Program-made: the position numbers and the translations under genes
NCBI GenBank assembly: GCA_050950025.1
Contig: JBMNGW010000012.1
Location: 7,592 to 71,591 of the forward strand
DNA length: 64,000 nucleotides
Origin: JBMNGW01 sp050950025
Lineage (GTDB): Bacteria; Spirochaetota; Spirochaetia; Sphaerochaetales; Sphaerochaetaceae
Reading direction: 5' to 3'
Part shown: positions 51,713-60,431 of the stretch, one piece after another
Numbering within the stretch: the first letter of the stretch is position 1
How the letters are laid out: each line of letters opens with the position of its first letter
Notes under the pieces: generated by a model
Database searches by the model: none
Seen by the model: only the letters and a program-made list of their open reading frames with translations
Told to the model about the DNA's origin: nothing

Positions 51713-52696
51713 ATGATGAAAAAATGGTTGTCAGTGGTACTGGGGAGTCTTTTAGTCGTATTGGCTAGCGGTTGTGCAACTCGCATTACTGTCTCACATT
51801 TGGTGCCGGCGGCTTTTGATATGAGCCGCTACAGAACTTTGGCTGTAGAAGAGCCAGTGGTGTATGAGTTTTCAATCGACCCCATTGAAGATCTTAGCGG
51901 TGGTTCCCCTGTTATTCTGTACAGCGGTGATACCCCTTTTATTGGACGCTCTATTGGTGGAGAACTGGCTGAAAAGCTGGGGGCTAAACTGCAAGAAAGT
52001 TCTTACTTTTCCCCCCTGTTTTTAGCACAAGGAGAAAGGGCTGATGTACCACGGTTGTACTCCCAAGGGTATACGGCACTGCTACGTCCTCGCATCAGTA
52101 GGATTAAAGGAAGTCAATATATCTATGCAGAGACGAAAGTGGGCGAACAAGAGCCATCTTCGTATGCCCTGCGCCAATATGTGGAGCTTTCGCTTGTTTT
52201 TACCCTTATTGAAACGGCAACGGGAAACATCCTTTTGGAAAAAGTGATGCAAGGCAATGCTGATAACCGCTATGAACTTGATATTGAGGATGGTCCGGTT
52301 ATTTTTGCGCCTCCCTTACAGCCGCTTATTCAACAACAAATGAATGTTTTGGTAGATTCGTTCATCGATTCACTTCAACCCACTCGGAAAGTTGTTTCAT
52401 TGTCTTTGCTACCCAATAAACCTGCTGTAGCGGCTGTTGAAATGGCTTATCAGTATAGTAAAGAGGGGCTGTATCAGCAAGCTTTGTCGCTATTTGAGCT
52501 GCAATGGCAACAAAGCCGGCATCTGAGCAGCGGCTATAATGCGGCTTTGATATATGAAGCTCTGGGTCAAAGAGAAAAGGCTTTGAATTTGATGCAAGAG
52601 GTCTATGGATACTATCGGCAAAAGAAAGTAGCTTTCCAGATAGAACGAATGCAGCGGCATATGAAGGAGCATCAACGTGCTCAACAGCAATTCTAA
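51713..52696 (+). CDS. Lipoprotein with TPR-like C-terminus
   Basis: A 327-residue exported lipoprotein: MMKKWLSVVLGSLLVVLASGC with lipobox LASGC. The mature part begins with ATRITVSHLVPAAFDMSRY and a repeated-sheet domain to about residue 225. The C-terminal 90 residues have a TPR-like pair of helices (YSKEGLYQQALSLFELQW and YNAALIYEALGQREKALNLM). I cannot name a function; the TPR points to protein contact at the cell envelope. It follows the natAB remnant directly. The end overlaps cobO by 20 nt. Confidence 0.75.
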   Translation: MMKKWLSVVLGSLLVVLASGCATRITVSHLVPAAFDMSRYRTLAVEEPVVYEFSIDPIEDLSGGSPVILYSGDTPFIGRSIGGELAEKLGAKLQESSYFSPLFLAQGERADVPRLYSQGYTALLRPRISRIKGSQYIYAETKVGEQEPSSYALRQYVELSLVFTLIETATGNILLEKVMQGNADNRYELDIEDGPVIFAPPLQPLIQQQMNVLVDSFIDSLQPTRKVVSLSLLPNKPAVAAVEMAYQYSKEGLYQQALSLFELQWQQSRHLSSGYNAALIYEALGQREKALNLMQEVYGYYRQKKVAFQIERMQRHMKEHQRAQQQF

Positions 52697-53228
52697 AACC
52701 GACAAAACCCCGCTCCTCATTTTGTACACAGGAGACGGAAAAGGCAAAACAAGTGCCGCTTTGGGCCTATTGTTTCGCAGTTTAGGCCACCTTGCACGGT
52801 GTGCCGTTATTCAGTTTATTAAAGCACCCCAAGTAGCTACCGGAGAGCAGTTATTGGCAAAGAAGCTGGGACTACAGTGGGAAAACTATGGCAGCGGCTT
52901 TTTGTTTACTGCTGAAGATGTTAAGCGAGATACCCCCTTATTTGCCGCCGGCTGGGCGCGCGCTCAAGATCTGATGCTTAATGAGCGCTATGATGTGGTG
53001 ATTTTGGACGAAATTACGTATGTCTTGAATAATGGCGCTTTGGATGAACAAGAAGTGCTGCATTGGCTTAATGAGTTCAAAAAAAGACCCAAGCGGCCAC
53101 ATGTGGTACTAACTGGCCGTAATGCTTCAAATGCCCTTATTGATATCTGCGATATGGTGAATGTGGTAGAAGAGCTAAAGCATCCGTGGAAAAGCTCTAT
53201 AGCCGCGCAAAAGTTGATTGAGTACTGA
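52677..53228 (+). CDS. cobO: Cob(I)alamin adenosyltransferase, CobA/CobO type
   Basis: A 183-residue P-loop protein that adenosylates cobalamin from ATP. The P-loop YTGDGKGKTSAALG and the segment VIQFIKA near the substrate pocket are typical. VVILDEITYVLNNG is the Walker B-like block, and HVVLTGRNA follows. The start is GTG (52677), inside the lipoprotein gene, and translation coupling is likely. No other cobalamin gene is in the window. It probably serves salvage. Confidence 0.92.
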   Translation: MLNSNSKTDKTPLLILYTGDGKGKTSAALGLLFRSLGHLARCAVIQFIKAPQVATGEQLLAKKLGLQWENYGSGFLFTAEDVKRDTPLFAAGWARAQDLMLNERYDVVILDEITYVLNNGALDEQEVLHWLNEFKKRPKRPHVVLTGRNASNALIDICDMVNVVEELKHPWKSSIAAQKLIEY

Positions 53229-53263
53229 ATTTATCCCTGGATACGCAAATTGCTCATATTATA

Positions 53264-53293
53264 TTGTACCAAAGGTGTAATTCAGGGTATAAT
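53264..53293 (+). promoter_or_regulatory. Promoter of the PHP phosphatase / RloAB unit
   Basis: TTGTAC, an 18-nt spacer and the consensus TATAAT, 18 nt before the ATG at 53312. AGGAG lies between. It could drive the genes up to 57548, since the gaps are short. Confidence 0.7.
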
Positions 53294-53311
53294 CGCTGCG
53301 AGGAGCTTTCG

Positions 53312-53950
53312 ATGGGGCTTGTTGAGGTACATGCGCACGTATTACCCTTTGTTGATGATGGAGTCAAAAGTAAAGAGCAGGCATCGGCGGTGTATGAGGC
53401 ATATGCGCAAGCCGGATTCAGTGATATCGTGACAACGGTACATTTGTACAACCCCTACGTTCATACCCGTACCGAGCATATCAGGCCTATGTTCGAATGG
53501 GCCTTTGAAGAAGCTCAGAAGCAGGGAGTGAAGCTCCATTTAGGCAGTGAAACGTATATCGGTTCGGTCTCAGATCCGCAGACTATCCCTTTTTTAGGCA
53601 ACTGCGTTTTGCTTGAGACCGATTATTATACTGAGCCACTTTATCTGCCTCATTTGACCTATTCGCTGTCCAAAAGAGGACAGACGGTTATTTTAGCCCA
53701 TGTGGAGCGGTATCAATGGCTTAAAATCTCCTCTGATATTGCCAAGACATTGAAAGAGACAGGGGTGCTGTTTCAGTGCAATGTATCGGGAGTGCTTGGC
53801 GGTCAATGCAACTCCTATTTAGAAGCGGGGATGGTTGACATCTTGGCTTCCGACAATCATGGTGATTTAGAGCTGCCACAAAAACTGGCTCAACTGCTAC
53901 AGCGGTATCCGCAAATTAAGCAGAAGATGGAGAATGTATTTCGCGTTTAA
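53312..53950 (+). CDS. CpsB/YwqE-like PHP-family phosphatase
   Basis: A 212-residue PHP-fold metal-dependent phosphatase. LVEVHAHVLPFVDDGVKSKE corresponds to the HSHILPGVDDGAK motif of tyrosine phosphatases CpsB/YwqE, here with HAH. Later ligands are the LGSETYI, VILAHVERY and ASDNHG blocks. The usual TPHH segment reads TTVHLYNPY, so one ligand region differs. The start at 53312 has AGGAG 6 nt upstream; a frame from 53264 overlaps the promoter. No tyrosine kinase or capsule genes are near, so the target is unknown. Confidence 0.8.
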   Translation: MGLVEVHAHVLPFVDDGVKSKEQASAVYEAYAQAGFSDIVTTVHLYNPYVHTRTEHIRPMFEWAFEEAQKQGVKLHLGSETYIGSVSDPQTIPFLGNCVLLETDYYTEPLYLPHLTYSLSKRGQTVILAHVERYQWLKISSDIAKTLKETGVLFQCNVSGVLGGQCNSYLEAGMVDILASDNHGDLELPQKLAQLLQRYPQIKQKMENVFRV

Positions 53951-53973
53951 AAGCGAACATAGGGGGATAACAC

Positions 53974-55209
53974 ATGCTGTTGGATATGACGATTGCTAAC
54001 TTTAGATCGGTGCAAGATCAGCAGACTATCACTTTTGAGGCCGTCAAAGACAACCGTCTGAGCGCCTCCAAAGTAGTAGAGATAACAGAGCGGCTGAGAG
54101 TTATAAAAACTGTAGCTATCATCGGCCCCAACGGGGCGGGTAAAAGCACTTTTGTTCGGGCCTTGGAGGCTTTAAAAGCTATTGTGCTGGCACCCGAAGA
54201 GGTAGAAAATCCTTTGGCACTGCTAGCTGGTACTTCATTTGCCTACTCGCAGATCAAAGGGGGTCCTGCCGAATTAGCTTTTGAGCTGGTGCTGGGAGTT
54301 GATGAGGAGAGCGGACAACCTCTTTTAGGTCGTTATGCATTGCATGCCGATCGCGAAAAAGTCTATTTGGAATCGTATCACCTCTTTGTGGGGCGTTCTC
54401 GCAAACTGATGTTTGAGCGAACGTTGTTAGAAGGGGAAGAGATTGAGTATAAATACCGCTGGGGTAAAATGTTTCGCGGTGAGAAAAAACGATTGGTCAA
54501 CAAAGTTCCTCACAACCGCACCTACTTGGCAGCTGCAGCTGAAAAAGAGTCGCTGACATTAGAGCCGCTGTACCGTTGGTTTAAAGAACAGTTGATGATT
54601 CTCCCCTTTGGTTTGTCGGCCTCCAGTGAAAAGCAAATTGTTGATCAATTGCAATCTCATCCGGGTTGGAAGCAGAATCTGATTAACTTTTTATGGAGTG
54701 TTGATATTACCGATATCAGAGATGTACGGGTCCAAGATGGGCGGCTCATATTTGTCCATACCAATGTGGCCCAGCACTACGCCTCTTATTTTTCCAATGA
54801 ATCGTTATCACTGCGCCGCCTGACTTCCATTGCCATTGCCATGTTTGAAGCTTTCAGTGCCAACCGCCTGCTGGTTATCGATGATTTTGGCATGCTTTTG
54901 CATCCCAATGCTTTGGAGCACATGATAAACATTTTTGAAGACAACAACTCGCTTGTCGGCTCCCAAATGTTGGTTGTCGATTGCAACCCCTCACTGTTAA
55001 AAGATGGCGTGCTCCGTCGGGATGGCATCTGGTTTGCTCAAAAAAGTGGGGAATCGGCAACTGAGTATTACAGCCTTGCCGATTTCCGCTACTCAAAAGC
55101 CAAAAGAGACCTTAACGAGCAATTATATATGAACGGCTCTTACGGAGCATTGCCCATTACCAGTGAATTTGTCTTTGTCAAAGAGTCTGCAGAAGGAGAA
55201 GTGCTATGA
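53974..55209 (+). CDS. RloA-type AAA ATPase, degenerate motifs
   Basis: A 411-residue protein resembling RloA/AbiL-type ATPases over its whole length. MLLDMTIANFRSVQDQQTI and the Walker A GPNGAGKST (51-59) are intact. The rest is altered: SNESLSLRR (274-282) replaces the ESDGTxR signature. VIDDFGMLLHP (301-311) replaces VIDELDxxLHP, so the catalytic glutamate is aspartate. VVDCN (334-338) replaces TTHN. The end still follows the family (LRRDGIWFAQK, YYSLADFR, GSYGALP). It overlaps the RloB-like gene by 4 nt. RloA/RloB are linked to restriction and abortive infection. The motif losses suggest altered or lost ATPase action. Confidence 0.75.
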   Translation: MLLDMTIANFRSVQDQQTITFEAVKDNRLSASKVVEITERLRVIKTVAIIGPNGAGKSTFVRALEALKAIVLAPEEVENPLALLAGTSFAYSQIKGGPAELAFELVLGVDEESGQPLLGRYALHADREKVYLESYHLFVGRSRKLMFERTLLEGEEIEYKYRWGKMFRGEKKRLVNKVPHNRTYLAAAAEKESLTLEPLYRWFKEQLMILPFGLSASSEKQIVDQLQSHPGWKQNLINFLWSVDITDIRDVRVQDGRLIFVHTNVAQHYASYFSNESLSLRRLTSIAIAMFEAFSANRLLVIDDFGMLLHPNALEHMINIFEDNNSLVGSQMLVVDCNPSLLKDGVLRRDGIWFAQKSGESATEYYSLADFRYSKAKRDLNEQLYMNGSYGALPITSEFVFVKESAEGEVL

Positions 55210-55850
55210 AACGGAAAAAACGGAACGAAAAACCTCGACAAACACTTTTGATTGTCACCTCTGGGGAAGCTGAATCGCTCTATTTTTCCCAAATGCGCAA
55301 AGATAGTCGGTATACCAATATGACAATTATCTGGGACTCTGAGGCCCAAAGTGCTGAAGATTTGATTAAGCGGGCGGCAAAAGAGAGAACTAGGCAGAAA
55401 TTTGACAGCGTTTGGTGCTTTTTTGGTCTGCAGAATCTAGAACTAAATGATCAGCAGCTTGCAGAAGCCCAAGCGCTTGCCAAAAAGCGGAAAGTACAAC
55501 TGGCATGGTTAAACCCCGATTTGTCTTTGTGGTATCTGCTTCACTTGCAAGCTCCGCGGGCCTTAATTAACGATGGCAGCCTCATTGCCTCAGCTTTGCG
55601 GGGCATTTTGCCTGAATTTGATACTTCGCCCGAGTACCTGCTAGGAGCCGGTTCTGCTTTGCATTTGAAGCTGTTTCCCTACAAAGCCCAAGCAGTTGTC
55701 AATGCAGGGGCGTATAATCAGCTGGCTTCACAAGCGGGGTTGGCGACAGCTCCAGTGAATATGACGAAGCTCATCAATGATATTTCAACTGTTTGCGGCA
55801 CAGCCGATATGACACACAACCAAAAATTGATTGGGCTGAAGAATAATTAA
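55206..55850 (+). CDS. RloB-type protein, degenerate TOPRIM-like motifs
   Basis: A 214-residue partner of the RloA-like ATPase. LLIVTSGEAESLYF (14-27) corresponds to the LIVCEGEKTExxYF segment, with the first acidic residue lost (SGE). FDSVWCFFGLQNLE (66-79) corresponds to YDEVWCVFDRDD, with the acidic DRDD residues replaced by GLQN. VQLAWLNPDLSLWYLLHL (97-114) matches VAFSNPCFELWLLLHF. The fold is thus recognisable, but the metal-binding residues expected for a TOPRIM nuclease are mostly gone. It overlaps rloA by ATGA and ends 2 nt before the 7TM-LuxR gene. Confidence 0.7.
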   Translation: MKRKKRNEKPRQTLLIVTSGEAESLYFSQMRKDSRYTNMTIIWDSEAQSAEDLIKRAAKERTRQKFDSVWCFFGLQNLELNDQQLAEAQALAKKRKVQLAWLNPDLSLWYLLHLQAPRALINDGSLIASALRGILPEFDTSPEYLLGAGSALHLKLFPYKAQAVVNAGAYNQLASQAGLATAPVNMTKLINDISTVCGTADMTHNQKLIGLKNN

Positions 55851-55852
55851 CT

Positions 55853-56747
55853 ATGCTTACCCAAGGACTGACGATTCTGCTTTACATGTTTGCCTTTGCC
55901 ACAGGGTGCATGACGTTAGCACTTTCTGTGGTCTTTCATGTGCGAGAATCATACCGCTGGACCAGCTACTTTATTCTCTTTCACGCATCGCTACTACTGG
56001 TAATGGTTCTGCAAGTCCTTGTGGTATTTGTTAATCTCTTTTTTGGTCAGATGGCGGCTTTTGTGACTAGTATTGTCATCCAGTCACTTTTGGCAGCTAA
56101 TATTAGTTTCCTAATTATCTTTATCCCCTTTTTTACCACGTGGCTTATCGCCCAGCCATGGCGTAAGCCATTGCGATTTATTTTTCTCTTTTTAGCCTGT
56201 GCTTATATGGCTTTAAGTGTCCTTGATATGATTTTCCGTGATGTGTGGGCTTTTCAGTCTTCAATGATACTGGTCTTTGTCGGTACTCTCTTTTTCTCCA
56301 TTGCCGTGGTGATTAAAAACCTTAAAACCATTACCCATCCCGATGTCAGATTAGTGAGCAAAGCTATTATTATTCTCTCATTTGTGATGATTCCCCTTTT
56401 GATTATCAGCATGGTGGCTCCTCAGGCTCGCTACATCACGTTTCCTGTCTATTTCATGGCTTTTTCCATTATTATTTTGGTCTATCTCTTTATCTATGTC
56501 CGCCGTCAGCCTAAAGAGGATATAAAAGAGATTACCTACGAACGGGTCGAACCGTTTCATATTACTGAGCGAGAGTATTCGGTGGTCCAACTAATTAAAG
56601 AGGGACTGACGAATAAAGAGATAGCCCACTGAGCTCAATATTTCAGTTAATACCGTAAACAACCATGTGGCCAATATTTTTGCCAAGACCAAAGTTCGCA
56701 GTCGCATCGATCTGCTTAATCTGTTAGAGGGAGCTAAGAATATATGA
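55853..56747 (+). CDS. Seven-helix membrane protein with LuxR-type HTH (one frameshift)
   Basis: About seven hydrophobic segments lie in residues 5-225. They are followed by a LuxR DNA-binding domain, ITEREYSVVQLIKEGLTNKEIA. The first frame stops after GLTNKEIAH, but the next frame continues ELNISVNTVNNHVANIFAKT and ends in SRIDLLNLLEGA. One extra T at about 56630 explains the break. The joined protein has about 297 residues and would be a membrane-bound transcription factor. It follows the RloB-like gene by 2 nt, and its stop overlaps the hydrolase ATG. Confidence 0.8.
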
Positions 56748-57548
56748 AAAAGCCACCTGTGGTGCGTAAGTGCGCCTTTCCTATGCGCTTAACTCATTCC
56801 CAGCGTCCGCCCAAAGCGGTCCTTCTGATTCACGGCTATGCAGGGTACCCTGGAGAGTTGGCATTGGCAGCAAGCTCATTGTATGAGGCAGGCTGTGATG
56901 TTGTGGTCCCCCGCTTAGCTGGGCATGGGACCAATGGAGCCGATTTTTGCCTTACTAATCGCCATAATTGGCTGGGGTGTGTTGAAGTTGAATTGCAAAA
57001 TATGCTGAGTATGTATGAAGAGGTCTCGTTGGTAGGCCATTCGATGGGAGCTGCCATTGCTGTTTTGTTGATGGCTGCCTATAGCGTAGGACCTTCTGTG
57101 GTGTTGGCTCCCGCTTTAGAAATCCCGGCTTTAAACCATGCAGCGGTCTCTCTTCTTTCACTTTTTGTTAAAGATAAAAAAAGTAGCTTGGCAACCTGAT
57201 CCGCGGTATCGTTTTTTTGATCAACGGGATGAGGATGATGATCTGTACTTGGGAAGCGAATATTGGTCTCACCTCTATTTTAAGCAACTGCGGCAGTTGT
57301 CTTTGCTCAGAAAAGAGGCACTTGGGGCACTGCATGGAGTCACAACCGATCTGTTAGTCATTACCGGAGATTTGGATGAAACGATTGGCAAAGAGGTGGG
57401 AAAGGTAATTACCCAAAAAATTCAAGGCAAAAGCAAACATGTCCGCTTGGCCCAAGGAACCCACTTTTTGCCCTACGACATCGATGATGAGGCTCGGCAA
57501 GAGACGATGCGACTATTAGTCGATTGGATTGTTCGCCCCTTGTCCTAG
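56744..57548 (+). CDS. Alpha/beta hydrolase, carboxylesterase/monoacylglycerol lipase type (one frameshift)
   Basis: The first frame has the oxyanion region VLLIHGYAGYPGE and the nucleophile elbow LVGHSMGAAIA. The second frame carries the acid in ITGDLDETIG and the histidine in AQGTHFLPYD. Removing one A from the A7 run at 57176-57182 joins them into about 267 residues with the serine/aspartate/histidine triad complete. No signal peptide is seen, so it is probably cytosolic. Its start overlaps the 7TM-LuxR gene (ATGA), indicating the same transcript. Confidence 0.85.
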
Positions 57549-57578
57549 TTGTTGCTACTTTTCTCTTTTTACTATAAA
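57549..57578 (+). promoter_or_regulatory. gltX promoter
   Basis: TTGTTG, an 18-nt spacer and TATAAA, 40 nt before gltX, whose leader holds AGGAGG. It should drive gltX-glyS-tyrS and probably the ABC genes. Confidence 0.55.
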
Positions 57579-57618
57579 ACAGTAACAGTTAAGCCACGTT
57601 GCAGGAGGAGTTCTCTTT

Positions 57619-59102
57619 ATGAGTGTCCGCGTACGCTATGCACCTTCGCCAACCGGATTGCAGCATATCGGTGGAGTAAGGACAGCGCTCTTTAATTATT
57701 TTTTTGCTCGAGCCAATGGGGGAAAATTTATTCTCCGCATTGAAGACACCGATCAAATGCGCTTTGAAAAAGAGGCCTTAGATGATTTGTATGACACTCT
57801 TGCATGGCTGGGAATCGATTGGGATGAAGGTCCTGTAATCGGGGGCCCCTATGGTCCGTATATCCAAAGCCAACGCTTTGAATTGTACCAAACATATGCC
57901 CAACAACTAATAGATCAAGGCAAAGCGTACCGCTGCTATTGCACTTCTGAGCGCTTAGAGCACCTGCGCGAAGAACAAAGTAAGCAAAAAGCAAAACAAC
58001 AAGGCTACGATCGCCATTGCCGCTCTTTAAGTGCTGCTGAACGCTCTGAAAAAGAACAAGCGGGACTGAGTTCAGTTATTCGCTTGGCACTCCCTTTAAG
58101 TGGCAAAACAACGTTCCACGATGTGTTGATGGGAGACATAACTCGGAGTAACAGCGACATCTCCCCCGATCCGGTGCTACTTAAATCAGATGGGTTTCCC
58201 ACCTACCATTTAGCGAATGTCATTGATGATCATTTGATGCAGATAACCCATATTATGAGGCTCAAGAGTGGATTCCATCAGGAGCATTGCACATCTTGTT
58301 GTACGAAGCTTTCGGCTGGGAGCCACCGGTGTACTGCCATTTACCTATGGTGATGGGCAAAGACGGACAAAAGCTCTCCAAACGCCACGGCTCAACAGCC
58401 GTGCGGGAGTTTAGAGAGCAAGGCTACCTTAGCCAAGCTCTGATTAACTATGTGAGTATGGTAGGGTGGTCGTTTGACGGGCAACGGGAGTTCTTCAGCA
58501 AAGAGGAGTTGGAAAAACTCTTTAGTTTGGAACATATCAGTAAATCTCCCGGTATTTTTGATTACAAAAAGCTGCAATGGTACAATGGCATGTATATTCG
58601 CCAGTTATCTGATGAGCAGCTGGCAAAACAACTACTGCCGTATATGCAAAAGGCGGGCTTTATCAGCGACAACGTCCTTGCCCAAGAGCAACAACAGCTT
58701 ATGGCGATTATCCCCTTGGTTAAAGAGCGCTTAAAAACGTTGGCCGAAATTGTTGAGATGGTCCGTTTCTTATACGAAGAGGTCAAAGAGCCCACTGCTG
58801 CCGAGTTACTGGTGAAAAACCAGGATGCACCAACGACGGCTTTAGCCCTTAAAGAGGCAATTGCTCTGATTGAACAACTGCCAACATTAGGTAAAGATGA
58901 AGTAGAGCAGCAGTTACTTGGGGTGGCACAGCGGTTGGGAATTAAAGTTAACGGTTTATTTATGCCGATTCGTTTGGCAATAACTGGCAGTACCATCAGT
59001 CCCCCTTTGCTCGATGCCATTGAGCTATTAGGAATAGAACACGCAATTGTCCGCTTAAAACGGGCTATAAGCATATTGAATAACGAGGTTGTACATGTCT
59101 GA
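57619..59102 (+). CDS. gltX: Glutamyl-tRNA synthetase (one frameshift)
   Basis: A class I synthetase of about 494 residues after repair. The first frame has YAPSPTGLQHIGGVRTAL (HIGH-type motif). The second has DGQKLSKRHGST (KMSKS-type motif) and the helical anticodon-binding domain. Between them HIMR should run into AQEWIPSGALHILLY; this needs one more G in the GG at 58259-58260. The start has AGGAGG upstream. An intact GluRS is essential in bacteria, so a true break is unlikely. It overlaps glyS by 8 nt. Confidence 0.9.
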
Positions 59103-60421
59103 AACTACTATGGAAAAAATTGTCTCGCTGTGCAAACGGCGGGGGTTTATTTATCAGTCGAGTGAGATTTATGGCGGGCTTTTCGGGTTCGTGGGACTAC
59201 GGTCCGTTGGGGGTGGAGCTGAAAACAACATCCGCAACTTTTGGTGGCGTGAAATGACGCAGCTGCATGATAATATTGTCGGTTTGGATGCCTCAATTCT
59301 TATGCACCCCAAAGTCTGGGAAGCCAGCGGTCATGTCTCTAACTTCACCGACCCGTTAGTAGACTGTAAACAGTGCAAAAGCCGCTTTAGAGCCGACCAA
59401 ATTGATTTGGAGGCTCCTTGTCCTACTTGTGGGACAAAAGGCTCTTTTACTGAGCCAAGGAATTTTAATTTAATGTTCACCACCCACCTGGGGTCTATCA
59501 AAGACGAAAGTTCAGTGGTTTATTTACGTCCCGAGACGGCTCAGGGAATCTATGTTGATTTTAAAAACGTGGTGCAAAGTAGCCGCGTAAAAGTTCCGTT
59601 TGGTATTGCTCAGGTTGGCAAAGCTTTCCGCAATGAAATAACCACCAAAAACTTTATTTTCCGCTCAGTCGAATTTGAACAAATGGAAATGCAATACTTT
59701 GTTAAACCGGGAACGGATGAAAAGTGGTTCGAGTATTGGAAAGAGCAGCGGATGGAGTTCTACAAGAAAAATGGGAATCAGAGCCGATAAGCTGCGCTGG
59801 CATCAACATGGGCCTGATGAGCTGGCTTTTTATGCCAAAGAGGCTTTTGATATCCAATTCCTCTTTCCGATGGGATGGCAAGAGCTTGAGGGAGTCCATA
59901 ACCGCACCGATTATGATTTAAGCCAACATCAAAAGTTCAGCGGCAAAGATATGACCTATTTAGACCAAGAGACCCAAGAACGGTTCACCCCCTTTGTCGT
60001 GGAGACCTCTGCAGGATTAACGCGCAATGTGTTGATGGCTCTTAGCGATGCCTATGAAGAGCAAACCTTAGAAGATGGTGATGTGCGAACCGTATTGCAC
60101 TTCCACCCCGCTATTGCCCCCATAAAAGTGGCCGTCTTGCCACTGGTTAAAAAAGATGGCATTGCCGAATACGCCGAAAAACTGGAAAAAGAGCTTCGAG
60201 AAGAGTTTACTACTTTTTACGATCAAAGCGGTGCCATTGGCAGACGGTATCGTCGGATGGATGAAATTGGGACTCCGTATTGCATCACCGTTGATTATCA
60301 GAGCCTAGATGACAACACAGTCACTCTTCGCCATCGTGATTCAATGGAACAAGAGCGGGTAGAGCTGTCCAAAATAGCCGAAACGATTCGCTCTTCGATG
60401 CGCTCTTACAAACGGGTCTAA
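59095..60421 (+). CDS. glyS: Glycyl-tRNA synthetase, homodimeric type (three indels)
   Basis: A class II synthetase of about 442 residues after repair. QSSEIYGG, then LRPETAQGIYVDFKN (motif 2 region) and the anticodon-binding C-terminus (KVAVLPLVKKDGIAEY) identify it. Residues after IYGG read LFGFVGLRSVGGGAE, but the next frame gives GFSGSWDYGPLGVELK, the family sequence. So an extra G at 59176-59178 is compensated by a missing A at 59222-59225. A third indel, an extra A at 59767-59771, breaks the frame before MGIRADKLRWH. I regard these as sequence errors. Confidence 0.9.
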
Positions 60422-60431
60422 GGGGAAGATG

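Noticed and set aside
53974..55850. Treating the RloA/RloB-like genes as an active, standard defence system
   Set aside because: The signature, catalytic glutamate, switch motif and TOPRIM acidic residues are replaced, so normal activity cannot be assumed.
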